From positions 6,168 to 70,167 of the forward strand of contig NZ_JAVTWB010000112.1 of assembly GCF_032229525.1 (NCBI RefSeq): 64,000 nt of DNA. Reading direction: 5' to 3'. Source of the DNA: Accumulibacter sp032229525. GTDB taxonomy: Bacteria > Pseudomonadota > Gammaproteobacteria > Burkholderiales > Rhodocyclaceae. Shown one piece after another: positions 1-8,676 of this stretch (the first letter of the stretch is position 1; each line of letters opens with the position of its first letter). Position numbers and translations under genes: made by a program. The notes beneath the pieces are model-generated. The model ran no database searches and had not been told where the DNA came from. It saw only the letters and a program-made list of their open reading frames with translations.

Positions 1-1730
1 TCCTGAATGCCGAGGCCGTTGAGCAGGGTCATCAGCGAAAAAGCCTTGGCTGTCGGTAATAGCTCGCGTCCTTCGCGGTGAAGGTACTGCTCGGCGAGCA
101 GGTTTTCGATGATCTGCGCCCGGGTCGCCGGCGTGCCCAGACCACGACCGGCCATCGCTGCCCGCAGCTCCTCGTCATCCATCGTCTTGCCAGCACCTTC
201 CATGGCCGAAAGGAGCGTGGCTTCGGAGTAGCGCGCCGGCGGTCTGGTCTGGTGTTCGTTGAGCAGCACTTCATCGGCCCTGACGCCCTCGTTGGGCTCG
301 ACAGCGACCAGGTTGCCATCATCACCTTCCCGTCCTTCGCGCCCGTACACCGCCAGCCAACCGGGGTTGACCAGCACCTTGCCTTCGGTCTTGAACGGCT
401 CGCCCTCGACGCGCGTAATGCGGGTGGTGATGAGGTATTCGGCTGCCGGGTAGAAGACTGCGAGAAAGCGCTTGACGACCATGTCGTAGAGTTTCATTTC
501 GGGCTCGGACAGCGTTTTTGGCGCCTGCAGCGTCGGAATGATCGCGAAGTGGTCAGAGATTTTGGCGTTATTGAAGATGCGCTTGTTCGGCACAACCCAT
601 TGGCTGGCGAGGATCTGCTGGGCGAATGGCGCGTACCGGGCGACTGTGACTTCGTCGTGACCCTTGCCGGCACCTTCGCCAGTAAGCATCGACAGTGTCG
701 CACTGACCGTTTCTCGATAGTCCTCCGGCAGCGCGCGGGCGTCGGTACGAGGGTAGGTCAGCACCTTGTGCTTTTCATAGAGCGCCTGCGCGAGTCCGAG
801 CGTCGCTTTGGCCGAAAAGCCAAAACGACTGTTGGCTTCGCGTTGCAGGCTGGTCAGGTCGTAGAGCAGCGGTGAAAGTTGCGTCGAGGCCTTGGCCTCT
901 TCACTGACCTTCCCGTCCTTGCCGGCACATTTCGCTTGTAGCACCGTGGCTCTGGTTTCGTCCCACAGGCGATCAGCGCGCGCGTGCTCGTCGTCCTTGC
1001 CCTTGAATTTTTCGTCGAACCACTTGCCACGATAGATGCCGGCGGCGCAGGTGAAGACGCCCTCGAGCTCCCAGTAGGCGCGGGGCTTGAACTTGCGTAT
1101 GCGGTCCTCACGGTCCACCATCAGGGCCAACGTAGGCGTCTGGACGCGACCGACGGTAGTGAGGTGGAAGCCGCCCGTCTTCGAGTTGAAGGCGGTCATG
1201 GCGCGCGTGCCATTGATGCCAACCAGCCAGTCGGATTCTGAGCGGCAGACGGCCGCATCGGCGAGCCCGTGCATATCGGCACCACTGCGCAGGCAGGAAA
1301 AGCCATCTCTGATGGCCTGTTGGGTCATCGATTGTAGCCACAGACGCTCGATCGGTTTGGCAGTCTTGGCGTGCTGGACGATGTAGTTGAAGATCAGTTC
1401 GCCCTCGCGGCCAGCGTCGCACGCATTGACCAGGCTGTCGATATCTTTGCGCTTGATCAGACGGACGAGCAGCTTGAGCCGCGACTCGGTCTTCTGGATC
1501 GGTCGTAGCGCGAAGTGCGGCGGTATCACCGGCAGGTTGGCGAAAGACCACTTGCCGCGCTTGACCTCATATTCCTCGGGACAGGCGAGCTCCAGGAGGT
1601 GCCCGATTGCCGAGGAGACAACGTAGGCATCACTTTCGAAATAATCGTCATGTCGGACGAAGCCGCCGATGGCACGTGTGAGATCGGCAGCGACGGAAGG
1701 TTTCTCGGCGATGATCAGTTTCTTGCTCAT
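1..1730 (-). CDS. topB: DNA topoisomerase III (3' end outside window)
   Basis: Type IA topoisomerase that cuts one strand and relaxes or decatenates DNA. Reading leftward from ATG at 1730, the protein begins MSKKLIIAEKPSVAADL, the Toprim opening of TopB. The Toprim acidic motif DAGREGELIF starts near residue 105. The active-site segment TYPRTD places the catalytic tyrosine at about residue 326, close to the position known for E. coli Topo III. About 576 residues are visible and the C-terminus runs off the left edge. I see no C-terminal zinc fingers in the visible part, which fits TopB better than TopA. It is the last leftward gene after smg, separated by about 217 bp. Confidence 0.93.
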   Translation of the reverse strand, partial: MSKKLIIAEKPSVAADLTRAIGGFVRHDDYFESDAYVVSSAIGHLLELACPEEYEVKRGKWSFANLPVIPPHFALRPIQKTESRLKLLVRLIKRKDIDSLVNACDAGREGELIFNYIVQHAKTAKPIERLWLQSMTQQAIRDGFSCLRSGADMHGLADAAVCRSESDWLVGINGTRAMTAFNSKTGGFHLTTVGRVQTPTLALMVDREDRIRKFKPRAYWELEGVFTCAAGIYRGKWFDEKFKGKDDEHARADRLWDETRATVLQAKCAGKDGKVSEEAKASTQLSPLLYDLTSLQREANSRFGFSAKATLGLAQALYEKHKVLTYPRTDARALPEDYRETVSATLSMLTGEGAGKGHDEVTVARYAPFAQQILASQWVVPNKRIFNNAKISDHFAIIPTLQAPKTLSEPEMKLYDMVVKRFLAVFYPAAEYLITTRITRVEGEPFKTEGKVLVNPGWLAVYGREGREGDDGNLVAVEPNEGVRADEVLLNEHQTRPPARYSEATLLSAMEGAGKTMDDEELRAAMAGRGLGTPATRAQIIENLLAEQYLHREGRELLPTAKAFSLMTLLNGLGIQ

Positions 1731-1822
1731 GGGGTCTTCATCAGTCCGGGAAAGTGGCCAAAGAGCGGCTGGCAGGATAGGCGAGCGCTGGAGGATGCTG
1801 CGAGCCATGATAAGAGGACTCA

Positions 1823-1847
1823 GCCAAGCTTGGCAAGCAAGCTTGGC
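1823..1847. terminator. Inverted repeat downstream of smg
   Basis: A perfect 10-bp stem (GCCAAGCTTG / CAAGCTTGGC) with a 5-nt loop sits between the smg stop and the topB start. It could end the dprA-smg transcript. No T-run follows on the minus strand, so it is only terminator-like. Confidence 0.35.
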
Positions 1848-1947
1848 CGCTGCGCTGGCGCACAGCGTGTTGCCGAATGCACCGATCCCGGGCCGGCTGC
1901 GGGCGATGGCCAGCCGTTCGGGGTTGCCGGGGAAGGGTCCGTGACGC

Positions 1948-2397
1948 TCAGTGGAGCAGTCGCTGGTCACCATCGTCGAGCAACTCCTCGACAATCAGCG
2001 GCTCGAGGACCTGCTCACGGCTCCAGAGGATCGTCAGTACGATGATCTTGAACGTGCTTAGTGGAACAGGGTGCTCTTCGAGGAGCATCGCACCTTCGAT
2101 TACCAGCTCCCGCAAAGCGGGTGTCAGTACCTCCGTCGTCTCGAGGAAGGCGATGAAACCGAGGCAATCAACGCCGAGCTTGCGTTGCTCTTCTGGAAGG
2201 TAGACGCGGGTTGCACGGCTATCACCGCCGAGCACGACGACCGGCGCCGCTTTCAGGCCGTCCAGCCAGCGCAGGGCGACGGCAATCGCCTCGTCCTGGA
2301 AGCCGACGGCACTCAAGCGGCGCTTCAGCGTCTTGCTCTTGGGGCGAGCGCTGAAATCATGATAGTTCTCGAAAAGGTAGACCAGGATATCGATCAT
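1948..2397 (-). CDS. smg: Smg family protein (DUF494)
   Basis: A 149-residue acidic protein starting MIDILVYLFENYHDF, the hallmark N-terminus of the Smg/DUF494 family. The role is poorly defined; the family is conserved immediately after dprA in beta- and gammaproteobacteria. I chose ATG at 2397 rather than the upstream in-frame TTG at 2400 because it matches the usual family start. It lies about 12 bp after the dprA stop, so co-transcription with dprA is likely. No enzymatic motif is visible. Confidence 0.88.
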   Translation of the reverse strand: MIDILVYLFENYHDFSARPKSKTLKRRLSAVGFQDEAIAVALRWLDGLKAAPVVVLGGDSRATRVYLPEEQRKLGVDCLGFIAFLETTEVLTPALRELVIEGAMLLEEHPVPLSTFKIIVLTILWSREQVLEPLIVEELLDDGDQRLLH

Positions 2398-2409
2398 CAA
2401 AAGAGGCTC

Positions 2410-3501
2410 TCAGGCTTGGGAAATCCGCTGATAGCGGCCGCCAGCCAAACTGGCGACCTGGCCATCAAGTTCAAGGTGCAGGAGCATCACCGAAACGATG
2501 TCGGCCGTCAAGCCGCTGCGGCCTACCAGATCATCCAGATTGCAGGGATCGAAACCCATGGCCAGCAGCAGTCGGCTGGTTTCCGGCTCGCTATTCGATG
2601 CGCTCGCCGGGGCGCTGGGTGGAGCGAGGTACCCGCTAAGCTCGTCAAAGATGTCCTGAACCGTCTCCACCAGCTTGGCGCCTTGTCTGATAAGTTTGTG
2701 GCAGCCGCGGGATTGGGGTGAGTGAATCGATCCGGGGATGGCAAAGACCTCCCGCCCCTGCTCGGCGGCGAGTCGTGCGGTAATCAGCGAGCCGCTGTCG
2801 ATCGTCGCTTCGACGACCAGGGTGCCGCACGCAAAGCCCGAGATCAGTCGGTTGCGGCGCGGGAAGTTCGCTGCGGCAGGTGGCGTGCCCATCCGGAACT
2901 CAGAAACGATGGCCCCTCTGGCGGCTATCGACAGCGCCAGTTCCTGGTTGGAGGCCGGGTAGAGTCGGTCGATTCCGGTGCCGGTGAAAGCCACAGTGTT
3001 TCCGGACGCCCTTAGCGCGCCACGATGAGCCGCCGCGTCGATGCCCAGAGCAAGACCACTGGCGATGGTCAGGCCGGCGTTGGCCAAGGCCGCGGCGAAG
3101 CGCTCGGCGTTCGTGGCGCCTTGTGGTGTCGGATTACGACTGCCGACGATGGCCAATGCAGGAGCATTGAGCAAATCGAGGCGGCCGCGAACGTAGAGCA
3201 GGGCCGGTGGGTCAGGAATTTGCAGCAGCGTTTGAGGATACTCGGGGTCCGCCAGATGAAGGATCTGCTGGCCGGGCTTCTCCGACCACGCCAGGGCTTG
3301 GTCGACGGCAGCGCGATTATCGGTGTCGAGCAACAGCTTGGCGGCCTTGTCCCCCACGACATCCCCGAGGGCGCTACGGCCAGCGCGAAAGATGGCCTCT
3401 GGCAGTCCGACGGCGGCGAGCAGCTTGCGCTGCGTCTCACCGCCAATACCGGGAATCAGCGTCAGTCGCAGCCAGGAGGCCAGCGACTCGCCTGCGTCCA
3501 T
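2410..3501 (-). CDS. dprA: DNA-processing protein DprA
   Basis: A 363-residue DprA/Smf protein. In the family it binds incoming single-stranded DNA during natural transformation and loads RecA. An N-terminal helix-hairpin-helix-like segment (residues about 5-45, IPGIGGETQ) precedes the Rossmann-like domain, with the signature GSRNPTPQG at 120-128 and a glycine-rich core (SGLALGIDAAAH). A C-terminal winged-helix (DML1-like) segment follows near 300-360. It starts immediately after the stop of the upstream LysM gene, with no spacer, so the two are probably one operon with smg. Confidence 0.95.
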   Translation of the reverse strand: MDAGESLASWLRLTLIPGIGGETQRKLLAAVGLPEAIFRAGRSALGDVVGDKAAKLLLDTDNRAAVDQALAWSEKPGQQILHLADPEYPQTLLQIPDPPALLYVRGRLDLLNAPALAIVGSRNPTPQGATNAERFAAALANAGLTIASGLALGIDAAAHRGALRASGNTVAFTGTGIDRLYPASNQELALSIAARGAIVSEFRMGTPPAAANFPRRNRLISGFACGTLVVEATIDSGSLITARLAAEQGREVFAIPGSIHSPQSRGCHKLIRQGAKLVETVQDIFDELSGYLAPPSAPASASNSEPETSRLLLAMGFDPCNLDDLVGRSGLTADIVSVMLLHLELDGQVASLAGGRYQRISQA

Positions 3502-4518
3502 CTACGGCGTACGGATGAAGTCGTTGACGTCAATCGTGCCTTCAGCCTGTACCACCAGACCGTAGGAAATGCGGTCAAAGACCCGGAAAATAACCAGCAG
3601 GCCAGTGCGTAGTACCGGAATCTGTACCGCTATCTTCTGGTCATTGTCATTACGTTCGTCGATGACGCGATTGCGGTCCACCGCCAGAACGTGGGCGATC
3701 TCGATGCCGTCCTTGGCGCCGCGATTGATTGCGAGTATCGAGCCACGTCCGGCGGCATCGACGCCGCCGTAGACGGAGATCACGCGACCATCGACGCTGA
3801 AATCGGGTTTGTGCGGTACGTAGGCGATTATTGGTGGGCGCACGGTTGGTAGCATGCGATCTCCGCGGCCAATCTCCTGTTTCACCGTGACCACCTCGAA
3901 AGTCGCCGGGTTGCCGGCCTCGAGCTGTCGTGCGGTGCCTAGATAGAAGGCTTCATAGCCGAGGATTTCGTCAGTTTCCGGATCGCGCAATGGCTTGCCG
4001 TTGCGGTAGATCTGCCAGTTTGGCTCGGCAGGGTCTGCGTTGCTGACATAGGCCAGGTCGCCATTGCCTATGAAGACCCTGTCCTGCGGCGTTGCCACGA
4101 TGAGTGCTGCGTGGTCCAGGCCGTGCGCTTCGACGATCAGCGGTTCGGAGAGAAAAGGCCTGATGACGTTGGGTGGAATGGCCGGAATCGCCTGCTCGAT
4201 CAATTCGGCGTGAATCTGCGGCAGCACGCGGCTACTTTGCAGACGCAACATGGGATTGCCCTGGGGGTCACGATCGAGAATGATCACATCACCAGGGAAG
4301 ATGCGGTTCGGGTTACGGATCTGTTCTTGGTTCATCCGCCAAATTTCCGGCCAGCGCCAAGGCTCCTTTAGGAAGGTGCCGGAAATGCCCCAGAGCGTGT
4401 CGCCAGGCGCTACGATGTAGCGGTCCGGGGCGCCATCTGCCAGTTGAAGGTTCTGGCCTGCGGCCCAGCAGAGTGTGCTGACCATGGCCAGAAGGAACGC
4501 GGATATAATGCGGATCAT
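3502..4518 (-). CDS. Secreted LysM-domain protein
   Basis: A 338-residue exported protein with one LysM peptidoglycan-binding domain. I placed the start at ATG 4518, ten codons inside the longest frame, because MIRIISAFLLAMVSTLCWA is a clean signal peptide. The LysM domain spans about residues 33-82 (YIVAPGDTLWGIS ... IFPGDVI). The remaining ~250 residues form the extension typical of the LysM proteins found beside dprA and def in many proteobacteria. The role is probably cell-wall related, but no hydrolase motif is visible. It is divergent from def across about 185 bp, where promoters for both directions must lie. Confidence 0.85.
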   Translation of the reverse strand: MIRIISAFLLAMVSTLCWAAGQNLQLADGAPDRYIVAPGDTLWGISGTFLKEPWRWPEIWRMNQEQIRNPNRIFPGDVIILDRDPQGNPMLRLQSSRVLPQIHAELIEQAIPAIPPNVIRPFLSEPLIVEAHGLDHAALIVATPQDRVFIGNGDLAYVSNADPAEPNWQIYRNGKPLRDPETDEILGYEAFYLGTARQLEAGNPATFEVVTVKQEIGRGDRMLPTVRPPIIAYVPHKPDFSVDGRVISVYGGVDAAGRGSILAINRGAKDGIEIAHVLAVDRNRVIDERNDNDQKIAVQIPVLRTGLLVIFRVFDRISYGLVVQAEGTIDVNDFIRTP

Positions 4519-4703
4519 CGTGTTATCCTCGTACGAGCGCCCGTACATGGTGGGATGGAACTCCAGGTGCGCGATTCTGTCCGAATTACCGTGTTAGCTG
4601 CGTCTCTGGCCGAAGTCATCGCGCGCCTCGCGCCAAAGGCGTCGGAATACTCAAGACACTACGTTAGATTCTGCACGTAGTTATTTCTTCGATCAAGCCT
4701 TTT

Positions 4704-5207
4704 ATGTCTTTACTGCCGATACTCCGTTTCCCGGATCCGCGTTTAAAAAAGATCGCCACGCGCGTTGAGCGGGTCGATGAAACGATGCGTCGCCTGGCCC
4801 GTGACATGGCCGAGACCATGTACGAGGCGCCTGGTATAGGCCTCGCGGCAACGCAGGTGGACGTTCACAAGCGGCTGATTGTCATCGACGCGTCGGAAAC
4901 GAGGGACCAGTTGTTGACCCTGATCAATCCGGAGATTCTCGCGCTGGATGGCTTGCAGGTCTGTGAGGAAGGCTGCCTGTCGGTGCCGGGGATCTACGAC
5001 AAGGTAGGTCGTGCGGAGCATGTTGTCGTCCGCTATCTCGATCTCGACGAACAGGAACAGACGGTCGAGGCGTGGGGGCTGCTGGCGGTGTGCCTGCAGC
5101 ACGAAATCGACCATCTCGAGGGGCGGGTATTTGTCGAACATCTATCTCAACTCAAACAGGTGCGGATCAAGAACAAGCTTGCGAAACAGGCCAAAATCAC
5201 GGCATGA
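4704..5207 (+). CDS. def: Peptide deformylase
   Basis: Removes the formyl group from the N-terminal methionine of nascent proteins. All three family motifs are present in the 167-residue product: GIGLAATQ (44-51), EGCLS (89-93, metal-ligand cysteine 91) and HEIDH (133-137, two histidine ligands and the catalytic glutamate). The length is normal for type I enzymes. Its stop overlaps the fmt start by four bases (ATGA), the classic def-fmt coupling of the formylation and deformylation steps. Confidence 0.97.
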   Translation: MSLLPILRFPDPRLKKIATRVERVDETMRRLARDMAETMYEAPGIGLAATQVDVHKRLIVIDASETRDQLLTLINPEILALDGLQVCEEGCLSVPGIYDKVGRAEHVVVRYLDLDEQEQTVEAWGLLAVCLQHEIDHLEGRVFVEHLSQLKQVRIKNKLAKQAKITA

Positions 5208-6130
5208 GACTGGTCTTCGCCGGCACCCCGGAATTTGGCGCGGTAGCGTTGCAGGCGATCATGCTCGCTGGGCATCAGATTGACCTGGTTCTGACCCAAC
5301 CGGACCGTGCCTCCGGGCGAGGTATGACGCTTCGCGCTTCTCCAGTCAAGCAGCTGGCGCAGGCCGCGGGGATTGAAGTCTTCCAGCCGGCGACGCTGAA
5401 GGATGTCGTCGTACAGGAGCGGATACGCGCCGTTGCTGCCGAGGCGATGGTGGTGGCCGCCTATGGGCTCATTCTTCCGCAGGCCGTGCTCGATATGCCG
5501 CGCTTTGGGTGCATCAACATTCACGCCTCGTTGCTGCCACGCTGGCGTGGCGCGGCGCCTGTTCAGCGGGCGATTCTTGCTGGTGATCAGGAGACCGGCG
5601 TGTGCATCATGCAGATGGACGCTGGGCTCGACAGTGGCCCGGTTCTGCTGTCAGAAAGCTTGCCGATCGGCGACGATGATACGGGCACTGCGCTGCACGA
5701 CAGACTGGCCGAACTGGGTGCTCGGCTGATCGTCGATGTCTTGGCGCGCGTGCCCTTGACGGGGCAGCCGCAAGCGGAAGCGGGGGCAAGCTATGCTGCC
5801 AAGGTCGACAAGGCGGAGGCCGCGCTGGATTGGCGCCTACCGGCCAAGCAACTCGCTCGCAGCGTACGTGCTTTCAACTCCTTCCCTGGCGCGTCCTGCT
5901 CTCTTGACGGCCAAGTGCTCAAGGTCTGGCGAGCTGAGGTGGTGGCCGGTGAGGGCTTGCCGGGGCTGATTCTGGCAGCCGACAGGAACGGCCTTGTGGT
6001 CGCGTGTGGAGACGGTGCGCTACGGCTGGTCGAACTGCAGAAAGCTGGCGGCAGGCGCCTGTCTGCGGCGCAGTTCCTGGCTGGGACACCTGTACTGCCG
6101 GGAGCACGTTGCGCTTTGGTGGCAGCTTGA
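5204..6130 (+). CDS. fmt: Methionyl-tRNA formyltransferase
   Basis: Formylates initiator Met-tRNA using 10-formyltetrahydrofolate. The 308-residue protein starts MRLVFAGTPEFG, with the catalytic and folate-binding block INIHASLLPRWRGAAP near 105-120 and the DxGxDxGP motif (MDAGLDSGP). A C-terminal OB-like tRNA-binding domain follows. The frame is open further upstream, but ATG at 5204 overlapping the def stop is clearly the family start. Confidence 0.97.
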   Translation: MRLVFAGTPEFGAVALQAIMLAGHQIDLVLTQPDRASGRGMTLRASPVKQLAQAAGIEVFQPATLKDVVVQERIRAVAAEAMVVAAYGLILPQAVLDMPRFGCINIHASLLPRWRGAAPVQRAILAGDQETGVCIMQMDAGLDSGPVLLSESLPIGDDDTGTALHDRLAELGARLIVDVLARVPLTGQPQAEAGASYAAKVDKAEAALDWRLPAKQLARSVRAFNSFPGASCSLDGQVLKVWRAEVVAGEGLPGLILAADRNGLVVACGDGALRLVELQKAGGRRLSAAQFLAGTPVLPGARCALVAA

Positions 6131-6199
6131 AATCTTCCGCGATCGCCACCATCTCCGGGTTGTCCTTGAAAACATGTTCTTCTTGCGGAGGTCTCTGAA

Positions 6200-7048
6200 A
6201 TGCTCGGCAACTGGCTGAAAACCTCGATCCTGATGGCAGCGATTCTGGCGTTGTTCGGCGCCATCGGGGCGATGGTGGGCGGCAAGACGGGGATGCTGCT
6301 GGCCCTGCTTTTTGGCGGCGCGATGAACGTCTTCGCCTACTGGTTCTCGGACAAGATGGTGCTCAAGATGTACAAAGCGCGGGAAGTAGATGAAAGCTCG
6401 GCACCACAGTTCTACGGCATGGTCCGGGAACTCGCTCAGCGCGCAGGGCTGCCGATGCCCAAGGTTTATCTGATTGACCAGGCGCAGCCCAATGCCTTCG
6501 CCACCGGTCGCAATCCGGACAACGCGGCGGTAGCGGCGACCACCGGGATTCTCCAGTTGTTGTCGGCACGAGAGATACGGGGGGTGATGGCCCATGAGCT
6601 CGCGCATGTGCGTCACCGCGACATCCTGATTTCGACCATCTCGGCAACGATGGCCGGAGCGATTTCCGCGCTTGCCAACTTTGCGATGTTCTTTGGGGGG
6701 CGCGATTCGGAAGGACGGCCAGGCAATCCGCTGGCCGGTATTCTGGTTGCTCTGCTCGCGCCGTTGGCGGCGTCGCTGATCCAGATGGCGATCTCGCGTG
6801 CCCGCGAGTTCGAGGCTGACCGTGGGGGTGCGGAAATTTCCGGTGACCCGAACGCGTTGGCCGATGCTCTCGCCAAGATCGACGCCTACGCCCGCGGCAT
6901 CCCGATGGCGCCCGCCGAGGCACACCCGGAAACAGCGCAGATGATGATCATGAACCCCCTGTCTGGCGGCGGCATTGCCGGTTTGTTCAGTACCCATCCG
7001 GCGACCGAGCAGCGCGTCGCGCGGCTGCGGGCGATGGCGCGCAGCTGA
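6200..7048 (+). CDS. htpX: Membrane zinc metalloprotease HtpX
   Basis: An M48-family membrane protease for quality control of inner-membrane proteins. The 282-residue product has two N-terminal transmembrane segments (about residues 5-40), the HELAH zinc site at 132-136, two further hydrophobic segments, and the third-ligand motif EFEAD near 205. A GGAGG ribosome-binding site lies just upstream (about 6187-6191). It is 69 bp downstream of fmt and convergent with the nuclease gene, with only 12 bp between their stops. Confidence 0.95.
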   Translation: MLGNWLKTSILMAAILALFGAIGAMVGGKTGMLLALLFGGAMNVFAYWFSDKMVLKMYKAREVDESSAPQFYGMVRELAQRAGLPMPKVYLIDQAQPNAFATGRNPDNAAVAATTGILQLLSAREIRGVMAHELAHVRHRDILISTISATMAGAISALANFAMFFGGRDSEGRPGNPLAGILVALLAPLAASLIQMAISRAREFEADRGGAEISGDPNALADALAKIDAYARGIPMAPAEAHPETAQMMIMNPLSGGGIAGLFSTHPATEQRVARLRAMARS

Positions 7049-7060
7049 GCGGCGACCGGA

Positions 7061-8068
7061 CTACGGTCGTGTTTCACGTGAAACACGACCGTCCGCTCCT
7101 CTGGTGTCGCCACGGGCCTGGCGCATCTTTTCTTCCTGGAACGCTTGTCGCAGCTGCTCCGCGAGACGGTGGCCGGCTTCCGTGACACGGCGACGGGCGA
7201 TGTCCAGCGCGTTGGCGTGAAACTCGGGGCTGATCGTCGGTACGGTATCGTCGCCCGGCGGGTAGGCGTACTGGCGAGCAAGCAGCCAGCTTTCATTGAT
7301 CCACTGCTCTGGCGTTCCCGGTGACGTAGCGGGCGGGTACAGAATGCTCAGCGACTTGACCGTGTTTGTGAGTCGCTTGCCTCGTAGCCATGGCGGGCCC
7401 GGCAGATCGTCCCAGTAGCGGTGAAGGTTGGTCAAAGGGTGACGCGGCTGAAAGGGATTGAAGATGGTCAGCGCGTTGCCGCCACTGTCGCCCTGTCCGT
7501 CCGCTCGGTAGCGACTGGCGGCGTGCAGCGGTTGATGCGCGTCGCCGACCAGGTGGATCAACCAGGGTAGCGCATAGGCGCGAGCAGCGATGGCCGCCTT
7601 CGGGTTGCCCAACGTCGCCGTTAACGCCACCAACTGACGATCGATCATCCCCGCCGAAGGCCGTATTCTGTTGCCTGGCTCCAGCGGACGATCGACGAAG
7701 TGCCAGTTCAGTCGGCGCTCCATATCGGGAAAACCCGATCGCGTCGGCGTCGGCTCCTCAAGCCCCGCGCTGTAGAAACGAGGGTCCTTGCGGATGTCGT
7801 CGGGCCATGTCGAGGCCTCAAGAAATGCAACCAGATCTGGATCGGCACCTTTGCCGCGCGCCTGCCAGCGCTCAAAGTCGGGGTGCTGGCGCAGCACTGC
7901 AGTCACCGCCGATTTCGTTCGCTCGTCGAGTCTTTCCCAGGCCACCAGTGCGATGATCCGGTGGCCGGCAGCGTTCCAGGCCATCGCCGGCGGCGAGGCA
8001 ACGAGCAGTAGCATCAGCCAAAACAGCGGCCACCGCGTGCTCTGGCTTGCCGTCGGCCTAGCGGTCAA
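7061..8068 (-). CDS. S1/P1-type zinc nuclease, secreted
   Basis: A 335-residue exported nuclease of the S1/P1 family, whose members cleave single-stranded nucleic acids and 3'-nucleotides with three zinc ions. A signal peptide (about residues 12-30, cleaved after AMA) would leave Trp at the mature N-terminus, as the family requires for a zinc ligand (WNAAGH). Other ligand motifs are seen: WPDDIR, HLVGDAHQPLH, DSGGN and NLHRYWD. Its start overlaps the end of the decayed CDF gene by about 11 bp. The last codons read through the parS-like palindrome, encoding VSRET before the stop. Confidence 0.88.
   Translation of the reverse strand: MTARPTASQSTRWPLFWLMLLLVASPPAMAWNAAGHRIIALVAWERLDERTKSAVTAVLRQHPDFERWQARGKGADPDLVAFLEASTWPDDIRKDPRFYSAGLEEPTPTRSGFPDMERRLNWHFVDRPLEPGNRIRPSAGMIDRQLVALTATLGNPKAAIAARAYALPWLIHLVGDAHQPLHAASRYRADGQGDSGGNALTIFNPFQPRHPLTNLHRYWDDLPGPPWLRGKRLTNTVKSLSILYPPATSPGTPEQWINESWLLARQYAYPPGDDTVPTISPEFHANALDIARRRVTEAGHRLAEQLRQAFQEEKMRQARGDTRGADGRVSRETRP
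7063..7092. promoter_or_regulatory. parS: Candidate parS (ParB-binding) site in a 30-bp palindrome
   Basis: Positions 7070-7085 read TGTTTCACGTGAAACA, identical to the widely conserved chromosomal parS consensus. It is embedded in a perfect 30-bp palindrome with no loop, centred between 7077 and 7078. A loopless palindrome lacking a T-run is a poor terminator but a good ParB site. It overlaps the 3' end of the nuclease gene. The neighbourhood (dprA, def, fmt, rsmB, trkA) is origin-proximal in Pseudomonas, where parS sites are expected. Confidence 0.8.
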
Positions 8069-8585
8069 GGCTGACGTCTTCGTGGGAGGCTGGGTCGTCC
8101 AGCGGTTCGAGATGGGTAAACACGGTTGCGTGCGGCAGATGGAGCGGAATTTCGCGCTCGAGCTGTTCGACCGGTTGCTGCCCGCGCGACACCGTCCTAC
8201 GCTCCCGGCACCAGCACATGCAGGGAAATGAAGCTGCGCGCGCCGGCCTCGCGGGTGCGCAAGGGGTGGGAGTCGATCCCCTGCGTACGATAGCGTTTGA
8301 GTACTGCGACGACCCGGGCATGCTGCTCGGGCGGCAAGCTACCATCCATCAGGCCACCAGCGGAGCGCTGCAGCAGGCGCCAGCCGGCCCACACGATATT
8401 GCCGGCAAACAGCAAGGCCAGCCCCGGGTCGAGCCAGAGCCAGCCAGACTGAGCAGAGATTCGAGCGCATCGGAGAGCAGCCCGACCGAGCCGGAAAGTA
8501 GCCACACCACCCCCTGCAGCGCTATGGTGGCGAGGGCCGCGCCGATCGCAAGCCATGCGTAGGGTTTCAGCGAAGCGCTAGTCAT
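8058..8585 (-). pseudogene. Decayed cation diffusion facilitator (CDF) transporter
   Basis: Pieces of a CDF metal-efflux protein appear in order but in different frames. The start (ATG 8585) gives the first helices, ending SVGLLSDALESL. The next part (SGWLWLDPGLALLFAG ... SAGGLMD) matches the last transmembrane region, so the middle helices are missing. A second break near 8200 puts a stop after HVLVPGA. Ignoring one extra base there restores WTVSRG and the typical ending PHATVFTHLEPL. The likely history is an internal deletion plus a 1-base insertion. A second, intact CDF gene lies at 57847-58818. Assembly error is a less likely alternative. Confidence 0.8.
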
Positions 8586-8676
8586 CGCCGTATTATCGCC
8601 GCCCGGCGGCCAGACCGCCATCCTTGGGCATCGTGCTAAACTCGGCGCCTATCCGACAGCAACCCAAACCCACACC

